Below are positions 1 through 9,138 of a stretch of 64,000 nt of DNA, piece by piece (within the stretch, counting starts at the first letter, position 1; each line of letters starts with the position of its first letter). The notes beneath the pieces were generated by a model that was not told where the DNA came from, did not search any database, and saw only the letters and a program-made list of their open reading frames with translations. The translations under genes were made by a program, and so were the position numbers. This stretch comes from an uncultured Eubacterium sp. (GTDB lineage: Bacteria > Bacillota > Clostridia > Lachnospirales > Lachnospiraceae): contig CAJUTR010000006.1 of assembly GCA_910589665.1 (NCBI GenBank), forward strand, positions 53,367 through 117,366. The letters run 5' to 3'.

Positions 1-12
1 TTATCTCCCCAC

Positions 13-1167
13 CTATTCACTAATATGCTCCTTTACGGCAGCGCTCACGACATCCGCCACTCTGGGGTCAAAGGCCTCCGGCATGATATGGTCCTCACTC
101 AGTTCCTCGTCCGGAACGAGCGATGCGATGGCAAGGGCAGCCGCTAGTTTCATTTCCTCTGTGATCTGCGAAGCTCTTCCTTCCAGTGCACCCCTGAATA
201 TACCAGGGAACGCCACGACGTTGTTCACCTGGTTCGGAAAATCCGAGCGCCCGGTCCCGACAACCCTTGCCCCGGCTCTTTTCGCCTCGTCAGGCATGAT
301 CTCCGGCACCGGATTAGCCATCGCAAACAAGATCGCATCCTGGTTCATCGAAGCGACCATCTCCGGCGACACGATGCCCGGCGCGGATACACCGACAAAA
401 ATATCCGCCCCCGCGAGGGCATCTGCCAAACTGCCCGCTTTACCATCCAAATTTGTAACTTCCATCATTTCTTTCTGCATCCAGTTCAGCCCGGGCGTCT
501 GCTTATTCAGAATTCCCACCTTATCACAGAGCATCAGATGCGGGAACCCATATGATAACAGCAGCTTACTGATGGCGATCCCCGCCGATCCCGCGCCATT
601 GACCACGATCCGGCAGTCCTCTTTGTTCTTTCCTGTCACCTTGAGGGCATTGATGATCCCGGCAAGAACGACAATCGCCGTGCCGTGCTGGTCATCATGG
701 AAAACCGGGATATCCAACAGTTCTTTTAACCGGGTTTCAATCTCAAAACACCGCGGCGCCGAAATATCCTCCAGATTGATACCTCCAAACGCCGGAGCGA
801 TGTTTACGACCGTGCGGATGATCTCTTCGGTATCCTGCGTATCCAGACAGATCGGAAACGCATTAACTCCGCCAAATTCTTTAAATAGGACTGCTTTTCC
901 CTCCATGACAGGCATCGCCGCCTCAGCTCCGATATTTCCGAGTCCGAGCACGGCGCTCCCGTCCGAAACGACTGCCACCGTATTCGACTTGATCGTGTAA
1001 CGGTACGCTTCTTCTTTCTGTTCCGCTATCTTCTTGCACGGTTCCGCCACGCCTGGCGTATAGGCGATCGCCAGGTCTTCTCTCGACGCAACGCGGCACT
1101 TTGGCGTTGTTTCCAGCTTTCCGTTCCATTCCTTATGTAAAGCAAGGGCTTTTTCACTCGTTGTCAT
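13..1167 (-). CDS. NAD(P)-dependent malic enzyme (malate dehydrogenase, oxaloacetate-decarboxylating)
   Basis: Converts malate to pyruvate and CO2 with reduction of NAD(P), in the cytoplasm. The protein (384 aa from the chosen start) has the malic-enzyme N-terminal domain with the segments around AYTPGVAEPC and SDGSAVLGLGNIG, the metal-site stretch PVFHDDQHGTA, and a Rossmann motif NGAGSAGIAI in the C-terminal NAD-binding domain; the length is normal for the short bacterial form. The open frame continues 12 codons further upstream, but the ATG at 1167 is preceded by GAGG at a good distance, so I use that start. It is a single gene transcribed away from the zinc-ribbon gene at 1400. The family assignment is sure; NAD versus NADP preference cannot be read reliably. 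Confidence 0.95.
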   Translation of the reverse strand: MTTSEKALALHKEWNGKLETTPKCRVASREDLAIAYTPGVAEPCKKIAEQKEEAYRYTIKSNTVAVVSDGSAVLGLGNIGAEAAMPVMEGKAVLFKEFGGVNAFPICLDTQDTEEIIRTVVNIAPAFGGINLEDISAPRCFEIETRLKELLDIPVFHDDQHGTAIVVLAGIINALKVTGKNKEDCRIVVNGAGSAGIAISKLLLSYGFPHLMLCDKVGILNKQTPGLNWMQKEMMEVTNLDGKAGSLADALAGADIFVGVSAPGIVSPEMVASMNQDAILFAMANPVPEIMPDEAKRAGARVVGTGRSDFPNQVNNVVAFPGIFRGALEGRASQITEEMKLAAALAIASLVPDEELSEDHIMPEAFDPRVADVVSAAVKEHISE

Positions 1168-1250
1168 AAAATACCTCATTTCTGTAAAATTTATGTCTTT
1201 CACCTAAACTCAAATGTGCATAAAGCAGTTGTTTGTCTATACTAACACTC

Positions 1251-1279
1251 ATTGTATCATTTTTACAAAGTAAACACAA
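1251..1279 (-). promoter_or_regulatory. sigma-A promoter of malic enzyme gene
   Basis: On the minus strand, -35 TTGTGT (1274-1279) and -10 TACAAT (1251-1256) are separated by 17 bp, about 85 bp upstream of the chosen ATG. Seen by eye only. Confidence 0.55.
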
Positions 1280-1336
1280 TAGTAATCTGAACACTCCCCA
1301 AGGACCCCTTCCTTACGCTAAGACGCGAAATTTCTA

Positions 1337-1365
1337 TTGCATTTTCTATTTTCTTCTAGTAAAAT
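1337..1365 (+). promoter_or_regulatory. sigma-A promoter of the zinc-ribbon protein gene
   Basis: -35 TTGCAT (1337-1342), 17-bp spacer, -10 TAAAAT (1360-1365), 35 bp upstream of the ATG at 1400. The open frame that starts at 1337 overlaps this promoter, which supports the shorter start. Confidence 0.6.
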
Positions 1366-1399
1366 AGAAGTGGAGTTTACATTTAAAGGAGTTGATCAA

Positions 1400-1837
1400 A
1401 TGGTACAGCAAGAAAAAAAACTAATAAGGAAAGCTGCCCTTTATTCCGATGACGCAAATTTTGTTTGTCCCAAATGCGATATTTTAATGAAATATAAACA
1501 CGGCGGATTATACGTCTGTGAGAAATGCGGTGCAGAACAGCTTAACGATTTTGGAAAAGTAAAAAAATATCTGAATGACCACGGGCCAACGAACGCTATC
1601 GACCTTGCGGCCAATACCGGCGTACGCCGTGCAAGGATCGGAGAGTTCCTCCGGCTGGGGAAAGTGGAAATCCCTGAAAATTCCACGACATTTATTCACT
1701 GTAAAAGCTGCGGTACGGCGATCCGTTTTGGAAATTACTGCGCGAACTGCGTACACACGAAAAATATTCAGGGCGCTTACATCGGAGATACGCCTAAGAA
1801 AAAACCAGAAAAGATGCGTTTCCTGGATTTGGAGTAA
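1400..1837 (+). CDS. YvyF-like (flagellar-operon-type) zinc-ribbon protein
   Basis: A 145-aa cytoplasmic protein with two zinc-ribbon-like Cys clusters: CPKC...CEKC near residues 25-45 and CKSC...CANC near 100-120. Between them lies a small helix-turn-helix-like stretch (YLNDHGPTNAIDLAANTGV). This arrangement resembles the YvyF/TIGR03826 proteins found in flagellar operons of Firmicutes. The start at 1400 follows an AAAGGAG site; the upstream in-frame ATG at 1337 overlaps the promoter. No flagellar genes are visible near it, so a motility role is not shown by context. It ends at a terminator shared with the convergent metY gene. Confidence 0.7.
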   Translation: MVQQEKKLIRKAALYSDDANFVCPKCDILMKYKHGGLYVCEKCGAEQLNDFGKVKKYLNDHGPTNAIDLAANTGVRRARIGEFLRLGKVEIPENSTTFIHCKSCGTAIRFGNYCANCVHTKNIQGAYIGDTPKKKPEKMRFLDLE

Positions 1838-1843
1838 ATGATA

Positions 1844-1881
1844 AGGGGAAGCAGGCCGCTTGGCCCGCTCCCTATTTTTTT
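1844..1881 (+). terminator. rho-independent terminator after the zinc-ribbon gene
   Basis: Imperfect GC-rich hairpin (GGGGAAGCAGGCC paired with GGCCCGCTCCC) followed by TATTTTTTT, between two convergent genes. Confidence 0.75.
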
Positions 1882-3160
1882 AAGCACGGCAAGCCTCCAG
1901 TGCCTGCGCAAGGTCTTCAATGATGTCATTTACATTCTCGATCCCCACAGATAACCGAACTAGATCCGGCCCGACGCCGGCTGCCTTCAGTTCCTCATCG
2001 TTCATCTGCCGGTGCGTCGCGGATGCGGGATGCAGGATACAGGTATGGGCATCGGCAACATGCGTAGCGATCATCGCTATGTTCAGCTTTGCCATAAATT
2101 TCTCTGCCGCGCTCCGGCCGCCCTTTACACCAAATGATACGACCCCGCATGTGCCATCCGGCATATACTTTTTGGCCCTCTCATAGTATTGATTTCCCGG
2201 AAGTCCCGGATAATTGACCCACTCCACGCAATCGTGCGCCTCTAAAAATTCCGCCGCTTTCTGCGCATTCTCGCAATGTCTGGGCATACGGACGTGGAGA
2301 GACTCCAGGCCAAGGTTCAGCAGATACGCATTCATCGGCGCCTGGATCGACCCCAGATCCCGCATCAGCTGCGCGGTCGCCTTCGTGATGAAAGCTCCTT
2401 CCAACCCGAATTTCTCCGCATACGTGATTCCGTGATACGATTCGTCCGGCGTCGTCAGGCCCGGAAACTTGTGCGCATGCGCAAACCAGTCAAAACGGCC
2501 GGAATCAACGATACATCCCCCGACCGAGGCATCGTGACCGTCCAGATATTTCGTGGTAGAGTGCATCACGATATCGGCACCCCACTCAAATGGTCGGCAA
2601 TTGATCGGCGTCGCAAATGTATTATCAACGATAAGCGGTACTCCGTGCGCATGAGCTGCATCCGCAAACCGCTCAATGTCTAGCACGGTCAGCGCCGGGT
2701 TCGCGATCGTCTCCCCGAATACCGCCTTCGTATTTGGCTGGAACGCCTGTTCCAGCTCTTCTTCCGAACAATCCGGATCGACAAACGTAAAATCTATCCC
2801 CATTCGTTTCATTGTCACCGCAAATAGATTATACGTACCACCATAAATGGCAGAAGAAGAAACGACGTGATCGCCTGCGCTGCAAATGTTAAAGATCGAA
2901 TAAAAGGATGCCGCCTGGCCGGATGAAGTGAGCATCGCCGCTGTACCGCCCTCCAGCGCACAGATCTTTGCCGCCACATAGTCATTCGTCGGATTCTGCA
3001 GTCTCGTATAAAAGTATCCTGATGCTTCCAGATCAAATAATCTGCCCATATCCTCGCTCGTTTCATATTTGAACGTCGTGCTCTGTATGATCGGGATCAT
3101 CCGCGGTTCGCCATTTTTCGGTTCATACCCTGCCTGAATACATTTTGTTTCTCTTTCCAT
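1880..3160 (-). CDS. metY: O-acetylhomoserine sulfhydrylase (homocysteine synthase)
   Basis: PLP enzyme that makes homocysteine from O-acetylhomoserine and sulfide in the cytoplasm. The protein is about 426 aa, the usual MetY length rather than the shorter MetB/MetC size. It contains the Cys/Met metabolism PLP-enzyme signature with the Schiff-base lysine in MHSTTKYLDGH and the phosphate-binding stretch LTSSGQAA. The first ATG (3166) lies directly against the GGAG site; the second ATG at 3160 has proper spacing and sits 2 bases after the stop of the hybrid kinase gene. It is therefore probably co-transcribed with and translationally coupled to the kinase. I found no SAM riboswitch or T-box in front of it. 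Confidence 0.93.
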   Translation of the reverse strand: MERETKCIQAGYEPKNGEPRMIPIIQSTTFKYETSEDMGRLFDLEASGYFYTRLQNPTNDYVAAKICALEGGTAAMLTSSGQAASFYSIFNICSAGDHVVSSSAIYGGTYNLFAVTMKRMGIDFTFVDPDCSEEELEQAFQPNTKAVFGETIANPALTVLDIERFADAAHAHGVPLIVDNTFATPINCRPFEWGADIVMHSTTKYLDGHDASVGGCIVDSGRFDWFAHAHKFPGLTTPDESYHGITYAEKFGLEGAFITKATAQLMRDLGSIQAPMNAYLLNLGLESLHVRMPRHCENAQKAAEFLEAHDCVEWVNYPGLPGNQYYERAKKYMPDGTCGVVSFGVKGGRSAAEKFMAKLNIAMIATHVADAHTCILHPASATHRQMNDEELKAAGVGPDLVRLSVGIENVNDIIEDLAQALEACRA

Positions 3161-3162
3161 CG

Positions 3163-6100
3163 TCATTCTCCTTCTTTTACTAAGATATCCGTTAACAGTT
3201 CCATCAATTTTATTGTATCAAAAGGCTTCGCGACATGCCCGTTCATACCGGCATCAAACGCCGCCTTCCGGTCTTCATCAAACGCATTGGCTGTCATGGC
3301 AATGATGGGGATGCCTGACGCCGCACGATCCGGAAGAGACCGGATCTGTCTCGTTGCCTCATATCCGTCCATGATCGGCATCTGGATGTCCATCAGGATC
3401 AAGTCGTACTGGCCTGGCTTCGCCGCTTTCATCTTCTCCACGGCAACCGCTCCGTCCTCCGCCACATCCAAGATAAAACCAACCGACTGCAGAATTTCCA
3501 CAGCAATCTCCTGGTTGATCTCATTGTCCTCGACCAAAAGGATCTTCTTTCCCTGCAGGGACGTATGCTCTTCGGAAACCGCTGCTTCCGCATCTGAAAC
3601 CGTATATGGGGATTCCAGCACCTCCCTCAGCTCGGAAAGGAAGATCGGTTTGGAACAAAATGCTGTCACACCAGCTTTCCGCGCCTCCTCTTCAATATCC
3701 GACCAGTCATAAGCGGTTAATATGATGATCGGTTTATCTTCCCCTATGATGCCGCGGATCCGCCGCACCACCTCAACGCCATTCATATCGGGCATGAGCC
3801 AGTCGATAATGTATGCCGCATATCCATCGTTTTGTTCTTTTGCCAGTTTCGTGCGCAGAACCGCTTCTTTCCCGGATGTTGTCCAGTCCGGTCTCATCCC
3901 GATGGTCGTAAGCATTTTCGTCACACTCGAACAGGTATTAAAATCATCGTCGGCCACAAGTGCCCGAAGTCCCCTGAGTTCGGGGATCTCTTCCTGCCTG
4001 ACCGGTCCGGAACATGTTTCGAACTGCAGCGACACCGTAAAGGTCGTTCCCTTTCCCTCTTCGCTGGCTACCGAAATGGTCCCGTCCATCATATCTACGA
4101 TATTTTTTGTAATCGCCATACCAAGTCCGGTTCCCTGGATACCGCTCACCGTACTCGTCCGCTCGCGCTCAAACGGCTCAAATACATGCTCCATAAACTC
4201 CTGGCTCATACCGATCCCCGTGTCCTTGATCTGGAATTCATACGAGGCGCAGCCATCCACCGCATTCCCTTTCTGCACGATGCGGACGCTCACCATACCG
4301 CCTGGTTTCGTAAACTTCATGGCATTGCTGAGAAGGTTCAGAAGAACCTGATTCAGCCTGAGTTTATCACATAATACATTTTCATTCACCACATCGGCCG
4401 TATCGATATAAAATTCGAGCTGTTTTGATGTGATATCCGACTGCACGATCGTTTTTAAGTCGTGCATGATCTCGGGAAGCGACGTCTCCTTCTCCTCAAT
4501 CTTTACCTTTCCGCTCTCAATGCGGCTCATATCCAGTACATCGTTGATCAGGCTGAGCAGATGATTGCTCGAAGTAGAGATCTTCGACAGATAGTCCTGT
4601 ACCTGTTCCCGGTTATCAAGATGCGTCGCCGCCAGCGACGTAAAACCGATGATCGCGTTCATCGGCGTCCGTATGTCATGGGACATATTGTTTAAGAACG
4701 TCGTCTTCGCCCGGTTCGCGTGCTGGGCTGCTGCCAACGCATCCTGCAGATCTTTCGTCTGCCGCTCCAGACGTTCCTCCATTCTCTTCTCGTCGTCAAT
4801 ATCGATAAAAAGACCCACAAAGGTGATCGGGGAACCGTCCTCCCGCCTGGACAGACGCCCTGCCGCATGGAACCACCGGCACCCGGCATGCCGCGTGTGG
4901 AGACGGTACTCCACGTCATATGTTTTCTCCCCGGAGTAATCCCTAACCGTATCCCAGAACTCCTCCAGCACCCACTCCCGATCGTCGTCATGTAGAAGCT
5001 CCGACCACGATTCCAACTGATCCGGAAACTCCTCTTCGCTCCCGTAACCGACCATTTCCCGGAAAACCTCAGACCACGTACAACATACAAGTTCCGCTTT
5101 TTCGTTAAACTCCATACTCCAAAGCCCAGAACCAAGTGCCTTATGGATGTTCTGCATCGCCGTCTGTTCCCTCTCGATCTGCGCATAGGCGTGACGGATC
5201 CGGTTTCCATCTGCCTTTTCCTGTTCCAGCAAAAACCTGGCATTCTTTTTGTACTCGGAGATCAGGACGGCAAATACAAGAATCATCGCAATGACCGTTA
5301 TAACGATCTGGACAACCCCTCGCTGCATCATTCCCGTACTGATGGAACTGATCTGTTCGCTTAAAACATTGTCACGGATGAGGATCGTCATCATCCAGTT
5401 CGTGCCCTCGACCGGAACATAACAGAGCGCCTCCTGATATCCTCTATACGTAAACGAAAACTGCCCGGGTTTTCCGCCCATAAAGTCCTGCTCCATCTCT
5501 TCATAGCTGAATCCGTAATCCATTTGAGCATCTTTCAACTCAGAAAGCAGATTACCGCCCGCTTTAAAATTACCAAAGTCATTCTTCGTCAGGCTCTCGC
5601 CATTATGATAAAACAAATTGCAGTACGTCTCATTCTGGTTCGTCTGCAGTGTAAGCGAGCTCAGCATCTCGTCAATATTGATCTGGATAAAGCAGACCTT
5701 GATCGGGATACGCTTTTCCATAGTATCCTGAAACGAGATATCCTTCACGGGAACTGCGAGGATCACCTGCTTTTTTGCCCCATACAGATTCGCCGTGCGG
5801 ATCACCGGCCCGGTCAGTTCTTCCGACAAAAAACTGTACTGGCTCAGTCCCGATGCCGTGCTGTGCTCCGTATACACGATACCACTCTCATCAACAAGAG
5901 CAAATTTTTCAACGCTGTAAAGTTTTTTTACCATTCCCAAAAAGTTTCGCAGGCTCTCCTGCGATTCCATGCTGGATTCCCTTAATAAATCGAGCGCACT
6001 GTTTATGTTCTTGATCTTATTCTTTAACTCCTCCGAAACAACCTGCGCCCTCCGCCCGGCCAGTTCCTCCAAATAGAATTCGCTGACCCGGTTCACGGCC

Positions 6101-6246
6101 TCGCTCGTACCCGTTCTCGCGCTGTTCGAAACCCAGATCGTTGTGAGGAGAAGGATGGATGCAATAATACCCCCGCCGACTATGACGGCAGTGATCGTTC
6201 TTCTCTTTTGTTTCTTATCCATACCGCTATATTTTAATCGTTCCAT
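3163..6246 (-). CDS. Hybrid sensor histidine kinase with extracellular sensor, PAS and two REC domains
   Basis: A 1027-aa membrane kinase. Order: TM1 about residues 17-40; extracytoplasmic sensor region to about 310 (dCache-like by position); TM2 about 312-332; PAS about 360-480; HisKA with the phospho-acceptor in [14 protein letters not shown]; HATPase with G boxes ending [14 protein letters not shown]; then two receiver domains, with Asp in [11 protein letters not shown] and [13 protein letters not shown]. No DNA-binding output is seen. The ATG at 6246 has GGAG at good spacing. It lies 22 bp after the sugar-binding lipoprotein gene and directly before metY. The pairing suggests that the binding protein presents a ligand to this kinase; that is inference, as is the link to metY. 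Confidence 0.93.
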   Translation of the reverse strand: MERLKYSGMDKKQKRRTITAVIVGGGIIASILLLTTIWVSNSARTGTSEAVNRVSEFYLEELAGRRAQVVSEELKNKIKNINSALDLLRESSMESQESLRNFLGMVKKLYSVEKFALVDESGIVYTEHSTASGLSQYSFLSEELTGPVIRTANLYGAKKQVILAVPVKDISFQDTMEKRIPIKVCFIQINIDEMLSSLTLQTNQNETYCNLFYHNGESLTKNDFGNFKAGGNLLSELKDAQMDYGFSYEEMEQDFMGGKPGQFSFTYRGYQEALCYVPVEGTNWMMTILIRDNVLSEQISSISTGMMQRGVVQIVITVIAMILVFAVLISEYKKNARFLLEQEKADGNRIRHAYAQIEREQTAMQNIHKALGSGLWSMEFNEKAELVCCTWSEVFREMVGYGSEEEFPDQLESWSELLHDDDREWVLEEFWDTVRDYSGEKTYDVEYRLHTRHAGCRWFHAAGRLSRREDGSPITFVGLFIDIDDEKRMEERLERQTKDLQDALAAAQHANRAKTTFLNNMSHDIRTPMNAIIGFTSLAATHLDNREQVQDYLSKISTSSNHLLSLINDVLDMSRIESGKVKIEEKETSLPEIMHDLKTIVQSDITSKQLEFYIDTADVVNENVLCDKLRLNQVLLNLLSNAMKFTKPGGMVSVRIVQKGNAVDGCASYEFQIKDTGIGMSQEFMEHVFEPFERERTSTVSGIQGTGLGMAITKNIVDMMDGTISVASEEGKGTTFTVSLQFETCSGPVRQEEIPELRGLRALVADDDFNTCSSVTKMLTTIGMRPDWTTSGKEAVLRTKLAKEQNDGYAAYIIDWLMPDMNGVEVVRRIRGIIGEDKPIIILTAYDWSDIEEEARKAGVTAFCSKPIFLSELREVLESPYTVSDAEAAVSEEHTSLQGKKILLVEDNEINQEIAVEILQSVGFILDVAEDGAVAVEKMKAAKPGQYDLILMDIQMPIMDGYEATRQIRSLPDRAASGIPIIAMTANAFDEDRKAAFDAGMNGHVAKPFDTIKLMELLTDILVKEGE

Positions 6247-6268
6247 GACCTGTCTCCCATCTTCATTC

Positions 6269-7348
6269 TTACTCTATTTCTCCGTATAAAACCTGCAGCA
6301 TCTCGGCTGCGCGATCCTGATAAATGATCGTTGTCAATTCCTCTGTTTTTTCGGGAAACGCCTCACCAGCAAGCCCTCCGTCGGCGATCCTGACCGCCAC
6401 CTGTACGGTATCAAAACCGATCGAATAGCAATCCTGGACGCCGAGCGCGTAAATGACTCCCTCACGGAGATAATGCAGCGCTTCCTGGTCATGATCCATT
6501 CCGACAATGACGATCCCACTCCCGCGTCCGGCTTCCGTAACCGCCCTCGCGGCGCCGACCGGATTGCTCATATTACAGCAGACGATCCCCGCCAGATCGT
6601 CGTACTCCTCTAAAAAACCTTTTGTAATTTCATATGCTTTTTGTTCGCTATCTTCGTCGTATGCCTTTCCGATCAGTTCCATTCCCGCGTACTTCGCGAT
6701 CACATCCTGCGCACCGAGCGCCCTGTCCTCATGGCACGGCGCTCCCTTTGTCCCTACGAGGACCGCCACTTTTCCCTGATATCCAAGTTTCTTACACAGG
6801 GCCTCCGTAAGATCCACGCCATCTTCATAATTATGGGTATTTCCTACATAGGCGATCCGATTGCATCCGTCCTCTTTCCCAGCGTCGGAACTGGAAAATG
6901 TCATCACTTTTTTGCCATCTTTCATCAGCTTGTTGATCACTGGCGTAACCATGCCGACATCTGCCACATCGACACCGATCACATCAAAATTCCGGGAAGC
7001 GGCATCCAAAAGACGCCTGACCTGATCCCCAGCGGACGTTTCCTCCGGCGCCAGATACTCATAATCGATCGTTACCCCGAGTTCCTCAAACTGTTTCGCC
7101 GCATCCTCTATACCGAGGGCAACCGCATCCCACCACGGATGAACGGTTTTATATGTAAAATAGAAATTATACTTCTGCTTCCGAGGTTTATATCCATCCA
7201 GTTTATGATTAAAATTGGCAACCTCTGCTGGCTCCTTCCTGTTCTCTTCGGTCAGATCAGCTGCCAGCGGCTCCTCATTTTGTCCACACCCATTGAAAAG
7301 AAAACAGCAGAAACAAATAAATACAATGTAACGCAACATATTCCGCAT
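6269..7348 (-). CDS. Sugar-type periplasmic-binding lipoprotein (ribose/galactose-like PBP I)
   Basis: A 359-aa lipoprotein: hydrophobic signal with lipobox FLFNGC, then a type I periplasmic-binding fold of the ribose/rhizopine class (start near [14 protein letters not shown], hinge regions [23 protein letters not shown] and [13 protein letters not shown]). The ATG at 7348 has GAGGAG at 9 bases; a TTG two codons upstream sits too close to that site. No sugar permease or ATPase lies nearby. Instead the next gene is a membrane hybrid kinase, so the protein is more likely a ligand sensor than part of an importer (inference). Confidence 0.9.
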   Translation of the reverse strand: MRNMLRYIVFICFCCFLFNGCGQNEEPLAADLTEENRKEPAEVANFNHKLDGYKPRKQKYNFYFTYKTVHPWWDAVALGIEDAAKQFEELGVTIDYEYLAPEETSAGDQVRRLLDAASRNFDVIGVDVADVGMVTPVINKLMKDGKKVMTFSSSDAGKEDGCNRIAYVGNTHNYEDGVDLTEALCKKLGYQGKVAVLVGTKGAPCHEDRALGAQDVIAKYAGMELIGKAYDEDSEQKAYEITKGFLEEYDDLAGIVCCNMSNPVGAARAVTEAGRGSGIVIVGMDHDQEALHYLREGVIYALGVQDCYSIGFDTVQVAVRIADGGLAGEAFPEKTEELTTIIYQDRAAEMLQVLYGEIE

Positions 7349-7403
7349 GAACAACCACTCCTCTCAAATCTATGCCTTCCAGAAAGGCTGGACACACATT
7401 CCC

Positions 7404-8063
7404 TTACTTTTTCCACGATCGGTAAAAATCTCCCGGCTCACGCCCCGGATGGCCGTCCCGTTTCGCCTCGATCTCTTCCGTACAAACCGATACGGCATGT
7501 TCGATAAACGATACGACACGGTCATAGTCCATGATTTCCAGATCTTCTTTTTCCGCGCCAGTATCTTCGTGAAAATCTTCTAATAACTCTTTATAATACT
7601 CATCCCAGAATGACTTCTCCGCCTCCTCAATGCCATGTTCCAGCCAGGACATAACAGGCTCCTCTAGGGCATACTTCCTGCGCAGCAGCTCATTCATCCT
7701 GTGGTAGTCCTTATACAGTGTATTGACGGTTTTCAGCCGGTCGATGTTTTTTCGTTTCATCGGCATATACACATCGATCCCCCAGACCGCATCCGTCACA
7801 AGATGGCAAAAATATCCGAGATACAACTCATCGTCCTGAAACGCCTCGTACTTATGCCAAAACCAGTTCCAGTTATTCCCTTTCCTGCAAGTTTCCTCCT
7901 CGCGCTCCCAAAAATGCGACCGCTCCTTCGGCCCACTTCTCCCGCCGGGGCCGTCCACACAATCCGGCAGCATATTTCCAAACAGGAAGCGGTCAGGGTT
8001 TTGCAGCCGGATCCGTTTCATCACCTGCGATCCGACGATATAGTGCATCAGCCTCGACGCCAT
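7404..8063 (-). CDS. Zinc-dependent phospholipase C-like protein
   Basis: A 219-aa cytoplasmic protein with no signal peptide. The His/Asp pattern MHYIVG at the start, GNMLPD near residue 30, SHFW near 49, and FCHLVTDAVWG near 85-95 matches the zinc-dependent phospholipase C / S1-P1-like all-helical fold used by many uncharacterised Firmicute hydrolases. The ATG follows AAAGGAGG. It lies between the HAD gene and the sugar-binding lipoprotein gene in one apparent operon. The substrate is unknown. Confidence 0.7.
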   Translation of the reverse strand: MASRLMHYIVGSQVMKRIRLQNPDRFLFGNMLPDCVDGPGGRSGPKERSHFWEREEETCRKGNNWNWFWHKYEAFQDDELYLGYFCHLVTDAVWGIDVYMPMKRKNIDRLKTVNTLYKDYHRMNELLRRKYALEEPVMSWLEHGIEEAEKSFWDEYYKELLEDFHEDTGAEKEDLEIMDYDRVVSFIEHAVSVCTEEIEAKRDGHPGREPGDFYRSWKK

Positions 8064-8097
8064 GTTCGACCTCCTTTTGCCTTTAGAACGCCTAACG

Positions 8098-8826
8098 TTA
8101 ACTCCTCTGGATCATTTCGATCAACTGCTCCCAGTCTGTGATCTCTTCATAGGGAACATTGGTCTGCACAGGATGATCCTCGTCCACACATACCGAATAC
8201 CAGATCGGCTTCATACCAGCCTCATAAGAGCCCTGTATATCTCCTAACAGATCATCCCCGCAAAACCATACTTTATCCGCTTCTAGCCGCGCTTTATGTA
8301 ACGCCATTTTAAAAATCATGGGGTGTGGCTTACGAAATATGTAGTCACTTGATGTAATAATAAATTCAAACGAAAAATCTGGAAGCATCCCCTTCAACTT
8401 CTTCTCCAATGTCTCTCCCCGGAACATCATATTGCTTACCACGCCGAACCGGATCCCCTCCTGCTGCAAAAAAGCAAGAAGTTTTTCGATATGTTTTGTC
8501 GGAACGCCCGACGCCGAATGGTTCCAAAAAATCTCCTCCATCTCCGCCGGAGTCAGATCGAACTCTAAATCCAAATACTCATATAGATAACGGTTAAAAC
8601 AGTCATTCGTTATCTCCAGCGGCTGATGGCTGCGGCCTCCATTTGGAAAAGCATCGGCGATATTTTTTGTTATCTCCCCCGCTATCTGCTGTATCTCCCG
8701 AAGCCCCGCCTGCCTGGGATTTTTCACCGCCCGGTCTAACAGCGCCTGATCACCCTTTAACGGATTAAATTTCTCCTCGTTGACAAGCGTCTGTCCATAA
8801 TCAAAAAGTATCATTTCTGGTTTCAT
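8098..8826 (-). CDS. HAD-superfamily hydrolase
   Basis: A 242-aa cytoplasmic HAD phosphatase-like protein. Motif I reads FDYGQTL, motif II is around VVSNMMF, motif III lysine is in FRKPHP, and motif IV is FCGDDLLGDI. The second Asp of the usual DxD in motif I is Gly here, as in some other HAD subgroups; this residue normally acts as general acid/base, so the reaction may differ. It is the first gene of the minus-strand operon, with a promoter and a palindrome directly upstream. The substrate cannot be inferred. Confidence 0.88.
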   Translation of the reverse strand: MKPEMILFDYGQTLVNEEKFNPLKGDQALLDRAVKNPRQAGLREIQQIAGEITKNIADAFPNGGRSHQPLEITNDCFNRYLYEYLDLEFDLTPAEMEEIFWNHSASGVPTKHIEKLLAFLQQEGIRFGVVSNMMFRGETLEKKLKGMLPDFSFEFIITSSDYIFRKPHPMIFKMALHKARLEADKVWFCGDDLLGDIQGSYEAGMKPIWYSVCVDEDHPVQTNVPYEEITDWEQLIEMIQRS

Positions 8827-8850
8827 ACGTGCGAGTCCCTCCTCTCGTGA

Positions 8851-8864
8851 ATGTCATATGACAT
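8851..8864. promoter_or_regulatory. 14-bp perfect palindrome, candidate operator
   Basis: ATGTCATATGACAT is its own reverse complement and overlaps the -10 edge and start region of the HAD operon promoter. The position fits repressor binding; no regulator is identified. Confidence 0.5.
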
Positions 8865-8891
8865 TATACCATTAGACGTTTCTTTTTGCAA
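8863..8891 (-). promoter_or_regulatory. sigma-A promoter of HAD-PBP-kinase operon
   Basis: -35 TTGCAA (8886-8891), 17-bp spacer, perfect -10 TATAAT (8863-8868) on the minus strand, about 40 bp upstream of the HAD start. Confidence 0.75.
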
Positions 8892-8918
8892 TTATAGTTT
8901 TTGGAACACTAACTATAA
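8892..8918. repeat. inverted repeat between divergent HAD and sigma-factor genes
   Basis: TTATAGTT (8892-8899) and AACTATAA (8911-8918) form a perfect 8-bp inverted repeat around an 11-base centre containing GGAAC. It lies just upstream of the HAD -35 box. Its role is unknown. Confidence 0.45.
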
Positions 8919-8954
8919 CGCAGCTTTTGATGCAGCAGACAAAGAAATTTATTA

Positions 8955-9138
8955 TAATTTAAAAAAATGAGATATTTTCCCTGCTAATTCCGTATTACTA
9001 GTGAAAAGCTTTTCAGAAGAAAACGATAAGGAGGTTTCCGATGTCCGGCGAAGAATATGAAAATTCAGTTAAACAATATGCAGATATGGTTTTTCGCATC
9101 GCACTTAATGAATGCAAAAACCAGGAAGATGCAGAGGA
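8955..9138 (+). repeat. sigma-operon repeat, 5' part, copy 1
   Basis: About 184 bp (leader plus first 32 codons of the sigma gene) that recur almost unchanged at 10985-11168, at a constant offset of 2030. I saw one mismatch, in the codon before the Gln-Glu pair. Confidence 0.9.

Noticed and set aside
83..1000. Long plus-strand open frame opposite the malic enzyme gene
   Set aside because: It is the antisense shadow of a clear enzyme gene, with no ribosome binding site or recognisable protein features.
3160..3260. SAM riboswitch or T-box for metY
   Set aside because: The region upstream of metY is the coding end of the kinase gene and contains no aptamer-like structure or leader.
3722..4374. 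Plus-strand open frames opposite the hybrid kinase
   Set aside because: Composition is that of antisense translation of the kinase and receiver domains; no start signal.
8900..8930. Autoregulatory ECF promoter containing GGAAC before the sigma gene
   Set aside because: The GGAAC has no matching -10 element at 16-17 bp; a -10-like TATAAT at about 8953-8958 has no good -35 either, so the sigma promoter cannot be assigned.
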